A stretch of 12,725 bases of DNA from the NCBI GenBank assembly GCA_002424575.1, contig DIKN01000112.1:1-12725 (forward strand), read 5' to 3'. This document shows, piece by piece, positions 6,788-12,725 of this stretch. A model generated the notes under the pieces. That model made no database searches and was not told where the DNA came from. It was given only the letters and a program-made list of their open reading frames with translations. The translations under genes and the position numbers were made by a program. How positions within the stretch are numbered: position 1 is the stretch's first letter; each line of letters opens with the position of its first letter. Source of the stretch: Acholeplasmataceae bacterium UBA5617. Its GTDB lineage: Bacteria; Bacillota_I; Bacilli_A; Acholeplasmatales; Acholeplasmataceae.

Positions 6788-7905
6788 AACTTTATGAGTA
6801 TCAAGCTAAAACAGTTTTTAGCGAACATAAAATTCAAGTTCCCAACAGTCGGCTTATACCAAAAGGTGAAGTCAATGCAGACTTACTGAGTGTAGGATAT
6901 CCTTGTGTCATCAAAGCACAAGTTTTAAGTGGTGGTCGAGGAAAAAGAGGTTTAATTCAACTCGTTAAAAATCAAGAAGACGCCTTATTTCAAATCCAAC
7001 GTCTTTTTGAACTTGAACCATCAATGAAATATCTTTTGGTCGAAGAAGCCATTCGTATCGACAAAGAAATTTACGTATCGATTACCGTTGATGCACCCAG
7101 TGGAAAAGCTATTTTAATCGCGAGTGAATCTGGAGGTGTCGAGATTGAAACACTTGCTGTCGAACATCCGGAACGCATCATGATGGAACCCATCGATTTA
7201 CGCTATGGTTTAATGCCTCACCAAGCAAGACACATCGCTTATCAGATGAACCTATCTGGCAATCAAGTCAAACAAATGATTCAGATTTTGATGAATCTTT
7301 ATGATATCTTTATCAAATATGATGCTGAACTTGTCGAAATCAATCCACTGTTTGCAACGAAAGAAGATACGCTTATCGCTGGTGATGGAAAAATCATGAT
7401 TGATGATAACTCAGTCTTTCGTCAACCTCGATTTGCCCAAACAGAAACAGATTATTCATCCGAAGCCGCCTATGAAGCTTCTCTTGAGGGAATCCCCTTT
7501 ATTCAATTTAATGGTGACATTGGCTTAATGTGTGCTGGTGCAGGATTAACGACAACCGTCTATGATCTCATTCATTATGAGGGAGGAACCGTAGCAAATT
7601 ATCTCGAATTTGGTGGACCAAACTATAGAAAAGCCGTTAAGGCTATGGAAATTTGCTTAAAGGTACCCTCCAAAGTGATTCTGATTGTAACATTTGGAAC
7701 CATCGCCCGTGCGGATGTCATGGCTGAAGGTATCGTTGAAGCGATTAAAAAGCTTAATCCAGATCGCCCCATCGTGACATGTATCAGAGGAACGAATGAA
7801 GCTCATGCTGTCGAACTTCTTAAGGAAGCTGGACTCACACCTTTATTCGATACAGAGGAAGCTGTACGAACTGCTGTACGTCTAGCAAAGGGGGAAAACC
7901 GATGA
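6784..7905 (+). CDS. sqwK: Sulfoacetate-CoA ligase (NDP-forming), beta subunit, SucC-like
   Basis: A 373-residue ATP-grasp protein close in layout to succinyl-CoA synthetase beta (about 388 residues). It begins MKLYEYQAKTVF like SucC 'LHEYQAK', has the nucleotide-binding AQVLSGGRGKRG loop, LLVEEAI, and VEINPL with Asn187 plus Asp201 (GDGK). Those two are 14 apart, as are metal ligands N199 and D213 in E. coli SucC. With the alpha subunit it should run sulfoacetyl-CoA + NDP + phosphate to sulfoacetate + CoA + NTP, conserving energy by substrate-level phosphorylation. ATG overlaps the sqwD stop by 4 nt. Whether ADP or GDP is used is not visible. No other TCA gene is nearby, arguing against a housekeeping succinyl-CoA synthetase; a malate-CoA ligase-like role is a weaker option. 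Confidence 0.83.
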   Translation: MKLYEYQAKTVFSEHKIQVPNSRLIPKGEVNADLLSVGYPCVIKAQVLSGGRGKRGLIQLVKNQEDALFQIQRLFELEPSMKYLLVEEAIRIDKEIYVSITVDAPSGKAILIASESGGVEIETLAVEHPERIMMEPIDLRYGLMPHQARHIAYQMNLSGNQVKQMIQILMNLYDIFIKYDAELVEINPLFATKEDTLIAGDGKIMIDDNSVFRQPRFAQTETDYSSEAAYEASLEGIPFIQFNGDIGLMCAGAGLTTTVYDLIHYEGGTVANYLEFGGPNYRKAVKAMEICLKVPSKVILIVTFGTIARADVMAEGIVEAIKKLNPDRPIVTCIRGTNEAHAVELLKEAGLTPLFDTEEAVRTAVRLAKGENR

Positions 7906-8792
7906 GCATCTTTATCGATCGACAAACATGTGTTTGTGTCCAGGGTATCACAGGTAGTGAAGGAAGCTTTTGGACAAAACATATGATTGATTTAGGAACA
8001 AAGGTTGTCTGTGGTGTGACACCAGGAAAAGAAGGCCAAACGGTTGAAGGCGTTCCCGTTTATCATTCTGTAAGAAATGCAATTAGACAACACAACATTG
8101 ATGCGACCATGCTTTTTGTCCCACCTAAGCTAACCAAAGATGCTGTTTTTGAAGCACTTGATGCAGGGATTAAAAAAATCGTGATGATTGCTGATGGCAT
8201 TCCTCTCCATGAGATGATGCTCATCAGAGCACGCGCATTGGAAGAAAAAGCTTTTGTTGTAGGCGGTAACACATCAGGTGTTATTTCACCAAAGGAAGCG
8301 ATGATGGGAAGTTTCCCACACTGGATTGAACGCGTTTATAAAAAAGGATCCATTGGTGTGATGACGCGAAGTGGTTCTTTAACTAATGAAGTCACAGCAA
8401 TGATTGTTGAAGCTGGATATGGGGTATCTTCATTAATTGGTGTAGGGGGAGATCCTGTACCTGGTACAAGATTCGCTGAATTTTTACCCCTCTATCAATC
8501 AGACCCTGAAACTCAAGCAGTTGTGATCATCGGTGAACTTGGTGGAACCATGGAAGAAGAAGTGGCAGAAGCGATGATCAATCAGACGTTTACCAAACCT
8601 CTCGTTGCCTTTTTAGGTGGAAGAACAGCACCTAAAGGACAAAAAATGGGTCATGCCGGTGCAATTATCACCGGAGGTAAAGGATCGGTTCAACATAAAA
8701 TTGAAATATTAGAAAAAGCGGGGGCTAAGGTTGCTGATCGTCCGCGCAAGGTTGGAAAACTCTTAGAAGAACTTGGGGTTAAGAAAGACTGA
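7902..8792 (+). CDS. sqwL: Sulfoacetate-CoA ligase (NDP-forming), alpha subunit, SucD-like
   Basis: A 296-residue partner of the beta subunit, overlapping it by ATGA. The N-terminal CoA-binding Rossmann domain has GITGSEGSFWTKHM and GVTPGKEGQTVEGVPVY, as in SucD. TRSGSLTNEV and IGVGGDPVPGTRF follow. The catalytic histidine that is transiently phosphorylated is His251 in MGHAGAIITGGKGS, and the supporting glutamate is Glu212 in IGELGGTMEEE; both are intact, so the enzyme should be active. It is the last gene of the tight block; a 63-bp gap with a palindrome follows. No convincing intrinsic terminator is present after it, so read-through into the regulator genes is possible. The acyl substrate is assigned from context with SqwD, not from specificity residues. 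Confidence 0.84.
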   Translation: MSIFIDRQTCVCVQGITGSEGSFWTKHMIDLGTKVVCGVTPGKEGQTVEGVPVYHSVRNAIRQHNIDATMLFVPPKLTKDAVFEALDAGIKKIVMIADGIPLHEMMLIRARALEEKAFVVGGNTSGVISPKEAMMGSFPHWIERVYKKGSIGVMTRSGSLTNEVTAMIVEAGYGVSSLIGVGGDPVPGTRFAEFLPLYQSDPETQAVVIIGELGGTMEEEVAEAMINQTFTKPLVAFLGGRTAPKGQKMGHAGAIITGGKGSVQHKIEILEKAGAKVADRPRKVGKLLEELGVKKD

Positions 8793-8803
8793 TTATTTTT
8801 AGA

Positions 8804-8820
8804 CATAACTGTGTTATGAT
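8804..8820 (+). promoter_or_regulatory. 15-bp palindromic operator with overlapping -10-like hexamer before the GntR genes
   Basis: CATAAC (8804-8809) and GTTATG (8813-8818) form a perfect 6-bp inverted repeat around TGT. The right arm overlaps TATGAT (8815-8820), a good -10 match about 35 bp before the regulator start codon; a clear -35 is lacking (ATTATT at 8792-8797 would give 17-bp spacing). The position fits an operator for autoregulation by a dimeric GntR repressor. I did not find this palindrome upstream of the other genes by eye. Confidence 0.45.
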
Positions 8821-8855
8821 GAAACTAAGTTCAATGATTAGGAGGGGAATCTTCC

Positions 8856-9587
8856 ATGGATTATATTTTCATTGACAAAACCATCAAAACATCGATCTAT
8901 AAGCAGATTGCTTCATCGATTTCAAAGATGATCGATACTGGAAAACTTACGTATAATGATAAGCTACCTACAGAAAAAGAAATCTGTGAGGTCTTTGGTG
9001 TTAGCCAAACAGCGGTTAAGATGGCATATCAACAGCTCATTGATCAACATAAAATTAAGCGAATCAAAGGTAAGGGGACATTTGTAACGAATCGAGAAAC
9101 TTACCATCAAGAATTCCCTAATATTTATGCATTTGAAGCCGATCAAGAAAACGAATGTCAAGACATTCTTTTTGATTGCATCAATGATGAGTATATGACA
9201 CAACGCATGCTCAAAATGGATAAGAATGAATCGTTTTATGTGATTCACCGCCTTATTAAATCGAAGAAAAACCCACTCGTCTATCAACACGTTTATTTGC
9301 CTGAGAAATTTTATCCTAAACTTAAAAAGATTTACCCTTATAAAGATGGACTTTTTTCGCTTATTCAAGAAACATATCATCATAGAATTCATCATATTCA
9401 AAACACGTTTTCTCCGGCACTTGCTTCCTCTGCTGAAGCACAGCTCCTCAACATATTGTCCGGTGAAGCCATCTACCTCATTCGAAGTCAAATCTTTGAT
9501 GACAATCAGCATATCATCGGGTATATCGTTAATTATTTTCCTGGAGAGTTTTCTTCCTTCGAGGTGACCGTCCATGCAAAGCCATAA
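8856..9587 (+). CDS. GntR-family (HutC/UTRA) transcriptional regulator
   Basis: A 243-residue regulator. Residues about 12-77 form a GntR winged helix: IYKQIASSISKMIDTG, KLPTEKEICEVFGVSQTAVK with Lys55 in the recognition helix, then RIKGKGTFV as the basic wing. From about residue 95 a UTRA effector domain follows, with YVIHRLIK, PLVYQHVYLP (Gln where many sugar-phosphate sensors have Glu), and the terminal beta-strand text IGYIVNYFPGEFSSFEV. AGGAGGGG at 8840-8847 is a strong ribosome-binding site. It probably represses this cluster and responds to a sulfosugar or an intermediate such as sulfofructose. That effector, and the palindrome at 8804-8818 as its site, are inference from position. Confidence 0.88.
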   Translation: MDYIFIDKTIKTSIYKQIASSISKMIDTGKLTYNDKLPTEKEICEVFGVSQTAVKMAYQQLIDQHKIKRIKGKGTFVTNRETYHQEFPNIYAFEADQENECQDILFDCINDEYMTQRMLKMDKNESFYVIHRLIKSKKNPLVYQHVYLPEKFYPKLKKIYPYKDGLFSLIQETYHHRIHHIQNTFSPALASSAEAQLLNILSGEAIYLIRSQIFDDNQHIIGYIVNYFPGEFSSFEVTVHAKP

Positions 9588-10332
9588 AATTTTCGAGTTA
9601 ATTTCGATTGACCGACGAGAAAAAAGACCATACGATGTGCAGATTAAAGATCGAATTAAAGCATTAATCATCGATCAGACATTTTATTATCAAGACATTC
9701 TACCTGATCCACTCGAGTTATCTGCTGCACTCAATATCGATCAGGAATATGCTTCTCAAGCATACAAAAATTTAATAAAAGAAAATTTTATCAAAAAAAC
9801 AGAGCAGGGTTACGAGGTTGCATATCTTGAACTGACCAATTATTTCTTTGATCGCAACGTGGCAATCTATGATGCGATCATCGCTTTAGGTCTTACACCT
9901 TCGATTGAATGTGTGAGTAAGAAAATTGTGACCTTAAGTGATGATATAGCTAAAGGATTTGGTTTTCATACGGCGAGAACGTTCCTATATATCAACCGTA
10001 TTTATAAGGGAAATCAACGCCCACTCATTATTTTGGAAAATTACCTTCCGATGAGCATATTTCCTGACATCGATCAGGCACTTACAGGTATAGAACCATT
10101 AAACGCCTTTATTTTTGAGCACTATGGACTATATGCCAAAGAATCTCATCGTATTACCAAAGCTGTGAATTTGCCTGACCATATCGCTAAATATCTCAAC
10201 GAACCAGCAGGTTCACCCTCTATCTCATCGACCAATCATGTGTATGATCAATACAAGCGATTAATTGATTATGGACAAAGCCACTCCACGAGCAGTTACT
10301 ATTTTCAATCCATCATCAGTCCAAATAAATAA
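9574..10332 (+). CDS. Second GntR/UTRA-like regulator with degenerate DNA-binding domain
   Basis: A 252-residue protein whose start lies 14 nt inside the previous gene, behind GAGGTGACC, so synthesis of the two is probably coupled. The C-terminal part is a UTRA domain: FLYINRIYKGNQRPLIILENYLP keeps the Glu of typical sugar-phosphate sensors. Residues about 20-82 line up with a GntR helix-turn-helix but are eroded: the recognition helix reads IDQEYASQAY (Ser61 where the partner has Lys55) and the wing GKGTFV is EQGYEV. It may bind DNA weakly or act by pairing with the intact neighbour. Alternatively it recognises a different operator. The protein is full length with no frameshift, so it is not a pseudogene. 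Confidence 0.78.
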   Translation: MQSHKIFELISIDRREKRPYDVQIKDRIKALIIDQTFYYQDILPDPLELSAALNIDQEYASQAYKNLIKENFIKKTEQGYEVAYLELTNYFFDRNVAIYDAIIALGLTPSIECVSKKIVTLSDDIAKGFGFHTARTFLYINRIYKGNQRPLIILENYLPMSIFPDIDQALTGIEPLNAFIFEHYGLYAKESHRITKAVNLPDHIAKYLNEPAGSPSISSTNHVYDQYKRLIDYGQSHSTSSYYFQSIISPNK

Positions 10333-10348
10333 TGTATAAGGAGCGCAT

Positions 10349-11806
10349 ATGAAACCTTTAGAAAAACGACTTTCCTCGAAAATAGCTTATGGTGCAGCTG
10401 ATATGTTTGGCGGGGGAACTTTTCTTATTATTTCAATCTTCTATTTAGAGTTTTTAACAAGTTTAGGTATTCCTGCTATTCTCGCCGGAACCATCCCCTT
10501 AATCGGGAAAATATGGGATGCTATCTCTGATCCTATCATGGGTACGATTGTCGATCGAACGAGAAGTCGTTTTGGCTCAAAGCGATTTTACCTACTTCTT
10601 GGTAGTTTTATTGGCTCTATCACATTTACGTTGCTCTGGGTATCCATTTCAGGGTCTCTTTTTTGGACGTATATTTTTTATCTTGTTACATTCCTCCTTT
10701 TTTCAACAGGGTTTACCATCGTGATGATTCCTTACAATGCACTTCTTCCTGAAATGATTGATGATTATCATCTGAGAGGGCAATATACCGGAATTCGCAT
10801 GATCTTTTCAGCAGCATCCGCGATTATCGCAGGATTGTTGCCGAATATGATCATATCAAGGGTTGGAGAAAACAACGCAGCGCAGGGCTATTTGGTCATG
10901 GGTATCATTTTTGGTATTATTTTCTTTCTATCGATTCTCTTTACGTTTTTCAAGACATGGGAAAAACAAAGTGATAAATTGATCCCATCTTTCTCTTTTG
11001 GTCAATTTGTAAAGGAATCATCAGCAGTTTATAAAAATAAGTCATTTCAATACTTCTTGGGCATCTTTTTATTAGGACAAGGATCAGCAGACTTCGTGAT
11101 GATTTTATTTATCTACTTTTTACGTGATGTTTTAGGTCAAAACAATCAATACACGTTCGTGATGTCAGGTGTTCTTGGTTCGCAGATATTAGCGATGTTC
11201 TTATTCCAATACATATTGTCAAAAACATCAAAAAGAATACCCATTTTGTATGGTTTTCCTATTCGAATTGTTGCGACGCTTTCCATGCTATTCTTCGCTT
11301 ACAGTGGAGCACCTATTCTTCCCATCTTCATCGCATCCTTTATTTCAGGGTTTGGAACTGCAGCATCTTCGGTCACAGCATTTGCGATTCTTCCAGATTT
11401 GACCGATGTCGATGAGCTTATCTCTGGAGAACGACGTCCTGGCATTTATTCAGGCATGGCAACGTTCACACGAAAGATTGCCAACGGTCTAGCCTTTGGT
11501 ATCATCGGTATTTTACTGACTGTTATCGGTTATGATAAGGGGATAGAAGACATCAGCGGTGTGCAGAGTACATTAACTGTTGAAGGGATCAAATATGCCT
11601 TTGTCATCCTTCCAACAATCTTTATGATTGGAGCGCTTTATGTGACGTATCGTTATCCGTTGAATAAAAAAGAATTTGATATCGTCAAGAAAGAAATTTT
11701 ACGAAGAAAAGGCTTAGAGGATAGCCTTACTTCAGATGAAGAAAAAGGCGTGTGTGAAAAAGTTACAGGTTATCCCTTTGATCAACTATGGGGTAAAAAA
11801 GCATGA
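10349..11806 (+). CDS. GPH-family (MelB-like) cation:glycoside symporter
   Basis: A 485-residue polytopic protein with about 12 membrane segments. The first loop carries the family signature: WDAISDPIMG then DRTRSRFGSKR. Asp57 and Asp61 sit where MelB Asp55 and Asp59 bind the coupling cation. PYNALLPEM (from about residue 128) is also typical of glycoside-pentoside-hexuronide symporters. E. coli sulfoglycolysis clusters carry two GPH carriers (YihO, YihP) beside YihQ, so sulfoquinovose or sulfoquinovosyl glycerol uptake is likely here. AAGGAG lies 5 nt before the start. The stop overlaps the GH31 start as ATGA, tying import to glycoside cleavage. A cytoplasmic C-terminal tail of about 50 residues follows the last helix. 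Confidence 0.85.
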   Translation: MKPLEKRLSSKIAYGAADMFGGGTFLIISIFYLEFLTSLGIPAILAGTIPLIGKIWDAISDPIMGTIVDRTRSRFGSKRFYLLLGSFIGSITFTLLWVSISGSLFWTYIFYLVTFLLFSTGFTIVMIPYNALLPEMIDDYHLRGQYTGIRMIFSAASAIIAGLLPNMIISRVGENNAAQGYLVMGIIFGIIFFLSILFTFFKTWEKQSDKLIPSFSFGQFVKESSAVYKNKSFQYFLGIFLLGQGSADFVMILFIYFLRDVLGQNNQYTFVMSGVLGSQILAMFLFQYILSKTSKRIPILYGFPIRIVATLSMLFFAYSGAPILPIFIASFISGFGTAASSVTAFAILPDLTDVDELISGERRPGIYSGMATFTRKIANGLAFGIIGILLTVIGYDKGIEDISGVQSTLTVEGIKYAFVILPTIFMIGALYVTYRYPLNKKEFDIVKKEILRRKGLEDSLTSDEEKGVCEKVTGYPFDQLWGKKA

Positions 11807-12725
11807 TAGTAGCATCTCTTTTAGGTGACTATGAACACTTGGTGCTGCGTGCAACATATGGACAAGCATCCTATCAGATGTCGCGAGGAACATTTAAAAC
11901 CAAAGACCACATCAAACCTTGGAAAACACTGACATTTGATCACAACGATGAAGGTATTTATTGGTATCGAGTAAACAATCAATTCATTGGAATTAAACCT
12001 GAAGAAAGTGAGCATCATCTGATATTGAAGATGATCAATCAATCAGATTTTAATCGTTTTGAATGGACGATGAACGCACAAGAAAGTGAACACATTTATG
12101 GATGTGGTGAACAGTTTGCCTCCTTTGATTTAAAAGGAAAGAAAGTGAACATTTGGGTGAGCGAACATCATTCACTTAAAAAATTGATTAAAAAATTTTT
12201 ACGTGAAAAAATCTTTGGTGTGAACCCCAATCATCACAGTCCGTGGAAAGAACAACAAACGTATTATGCTCAACCGACATATTTATCCAGCCAAGGTTAT
12301 CTGTTTCATGCGGTGTGTGACACTTATCAAACATATGAATTTCGAAAGACGAAAACCATTCACACTTTTCGCAGTATACCTCAAGAAATTCATCTTTTTT
12401 ATAACCATTCATGGTTAGAACTTTATGGACAATTCACTGCATTTATTGGTAGACAACCTAAGTTACCTTCCTGGATACATCAAGGGATGATGATCGCTTC
12501 ACAGGGCGGTATTAATGAACTTCTATCTCATATAAAGATAGCAAACGATCATGAGATTCCAGTTTCTGGTGTCTGGTCACAGGACTGGTCAGGTAATCTC
12601 ATCACCGCTTTTGGTTATCAAGTCTATTGGAACTGGCAAGTCAGTGATGAACTTTATCCTCATCTTAAAGAAACCATACAAAAGATGAATGAACAAGGCA
12701 TCGCTTTTTTAGGATATATCAATAC
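11803..12725 (+). CDS. yihQ: Sulfoquinovosidase (GH31, YihQ-like), N-terminal part, cut by the window end
   Basis: Only the first 307 or so residues are present; the catalytic Asp nucleophile and acid/base of GH31 would lie beyond the end. The visible part matches E. coli YihQ as I recall it: IYGCGEQF, GRQPKLPSWI, the QGG segment, VWSQDWSG, then YWNW and AFLGYIN. The numbering offset is a constant 28: Gln234 equals Gln262, Gln260 equals Gln288, Trp276 equals Trp304, all hallmarks of sulfoquinovosidases. The position of Arg301, the sulfonate-binding arginine, is Gln273 (FGYQVYW). No signal peptide is seen, so hydrolysis should occur in the cytoplasm after uptake by the upstream symporter. The N-terminus is about 28 residues shorter than YihQ. 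Substrate specificity is therefore less certain than family membership. Confidence 0.83.
   Translation, partial: MIVASLLGDYEHLVLRATYGQASYQMSRGTFKTKDHIKPWKTLTFDHNDEGIYWYRVNNQFIGIKPEESEHHLILKMINQSDFNRFEWTMNAQESEHIYGCGEQFASFDLKGKKVNIWVSEHHSLKKLIKKFLREKIFGVNPNHHSPWKEQQTYYAQPTYLSSQGYLFHAVCDTYQTYEFRKTKTIHTFRSIPQEIHLFYNHSWLELYGQFTAFIGRQPKLPSWIHQGMMIASQGGINELLSHIKIANDHEIPVSGVWSQDWSGNLITAFGYQVYWNWQVSDELYPHLKETIQKMNEQGIAFLGYIN

Noticed and set aside
6784..8792. TCA-cycle succinyl-CoA synthetase (sucCD)
   Set aside because: The fold and catalytic residues agree, but the genes are coupled by overlap to an acylating aldehyde dehydrogenase with no TCA genes around, which fits sulfoacetyl-CoA better.
8761..8800. 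Intrinsic terminator at the end of sqwL (TCTTA/TAAGA followed by a T-rich stretch)
   Set aside because: The stem is only five weak A/T-rich pairs with a 14-nt loop, lies within the coding end, and is not convincing.
8964..9671. Long open frame of 235 codons on the minus strand opposite the first GntR gene
   Set aside because: It lies entirely antisense to a well-supported regulator, has no ribosome-binding site signal that stands out, and its translation shows no recognisable domain and is rich in Ile/Cys/Phe as expected for an antisense shadow.
9574..10332. Second GntR gene as a decayed pseudogene
   Set aside because: The frame is full length without stops or frameshifts, has its own ribosome-binding site, and its UTRA domain looks intact, so a functional but divergent protein is more likely.
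1..12725. CRISPR arrays, tRNA or rRNA genes, insertion sequences, integrase or phage genes
   Set aside because: No regularly spaced direct repeats, tRNA-like cloverleafs, transposase motifs or terminal inverted repeats were seen; the window is packed with metabolic genes on one strand.

Overview
All recognisable genes lie on the + strand and together look like a catabolic island for sulfoquinovose (SQ, 6-deoxy-6-sulfoglucose, the headgroup of plant sulfolipid). They encode the transketolase type of sulfoglycolysis (sulfo-TK) ending in sulfoacetate. TGA is used as a normal stop in several genes and TGG encodes Trp, so the standard code applies. The moderately AT-rich DNA, strong AAGGAG ribosome-binding sites, GntR regulators and a GPH-type symporter suggest a Firmicutes or Acholeplasma/Izemoplasma-like (Mollicutes-related, standard-code) bacterium. 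From memory, the sulfoacetate-forming sulfo-TK variant (SqwGH, SqwI, SqwD, SqwKL) was described in an Acholeplasma. The species cannot be fixed from this window.

Layout. At 1-375 is the C-terminal end of an ABC sugar-binding protein, followed by a hairpin (395-418) and an inverted repeat (450-469). The first block (504-8792) holds eight tightly packed genes: an SQ isomerase of the fucose/arabinose isomerase fold (sqvD), a split transketolase (sqwG, sqwH), an RpiB/LacAB-type isomerase (sqwI), a MatC/IT-superfamily membrane carrier, a CoA-acylating aldehyde dehydrogenase (sqwD), and a two-subunit succinyl-CoA-synthetase-like acyl-CoA ligase (sqwK, sqwL). A 63-bp gap with a perfect 15-bp palindrome (8804-8818) leads into the second block: two overlapping GntR/UTRA regulator genes, a GPH-family symporter, and the 5' two-fifths or so of a GH31 sulfoquinovosidase (YihQ-like), which runs off the window end.

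Inferred flow. SQ glycosides enter by the symporter (and perhaps the ABC system). The GH31 enzyme releases SQ and SqvD converts it to sulfofructose. SqwGH moves a two-carbon unit to glyceraldehyde-3-P, giving xylulose-5-P plus 4-deoxy-4-sulfoerythrose. SqwI isomerises that to the ketose, which SqwGH splits again to a second xylulose-5-P plus sulfoacetaldehyde. SqwD oxidises this to sulfoacetyl-CoA (yielding NADH), and SqwKL recovers the thioester energy as a nucleoside triphosphate and releases sulfoacetate, probably exported by the MatC-like carrier. No sugar kinase or C-S lyase is seen.

Most striking details: the RpiB-like and transketolase enzymes have replaced several residues that normally bind phosphate or open a sugar ring, consistent with sulfonated acyclic substrates. 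The sulfoquinovosidase lacks the arginine normally used to recognise the sulfonate (Gln instead), although its other visible hallmark residues are kept. The second GntR protein has a degenerate DNA-binding domain and is translationally coupled to an intact one.
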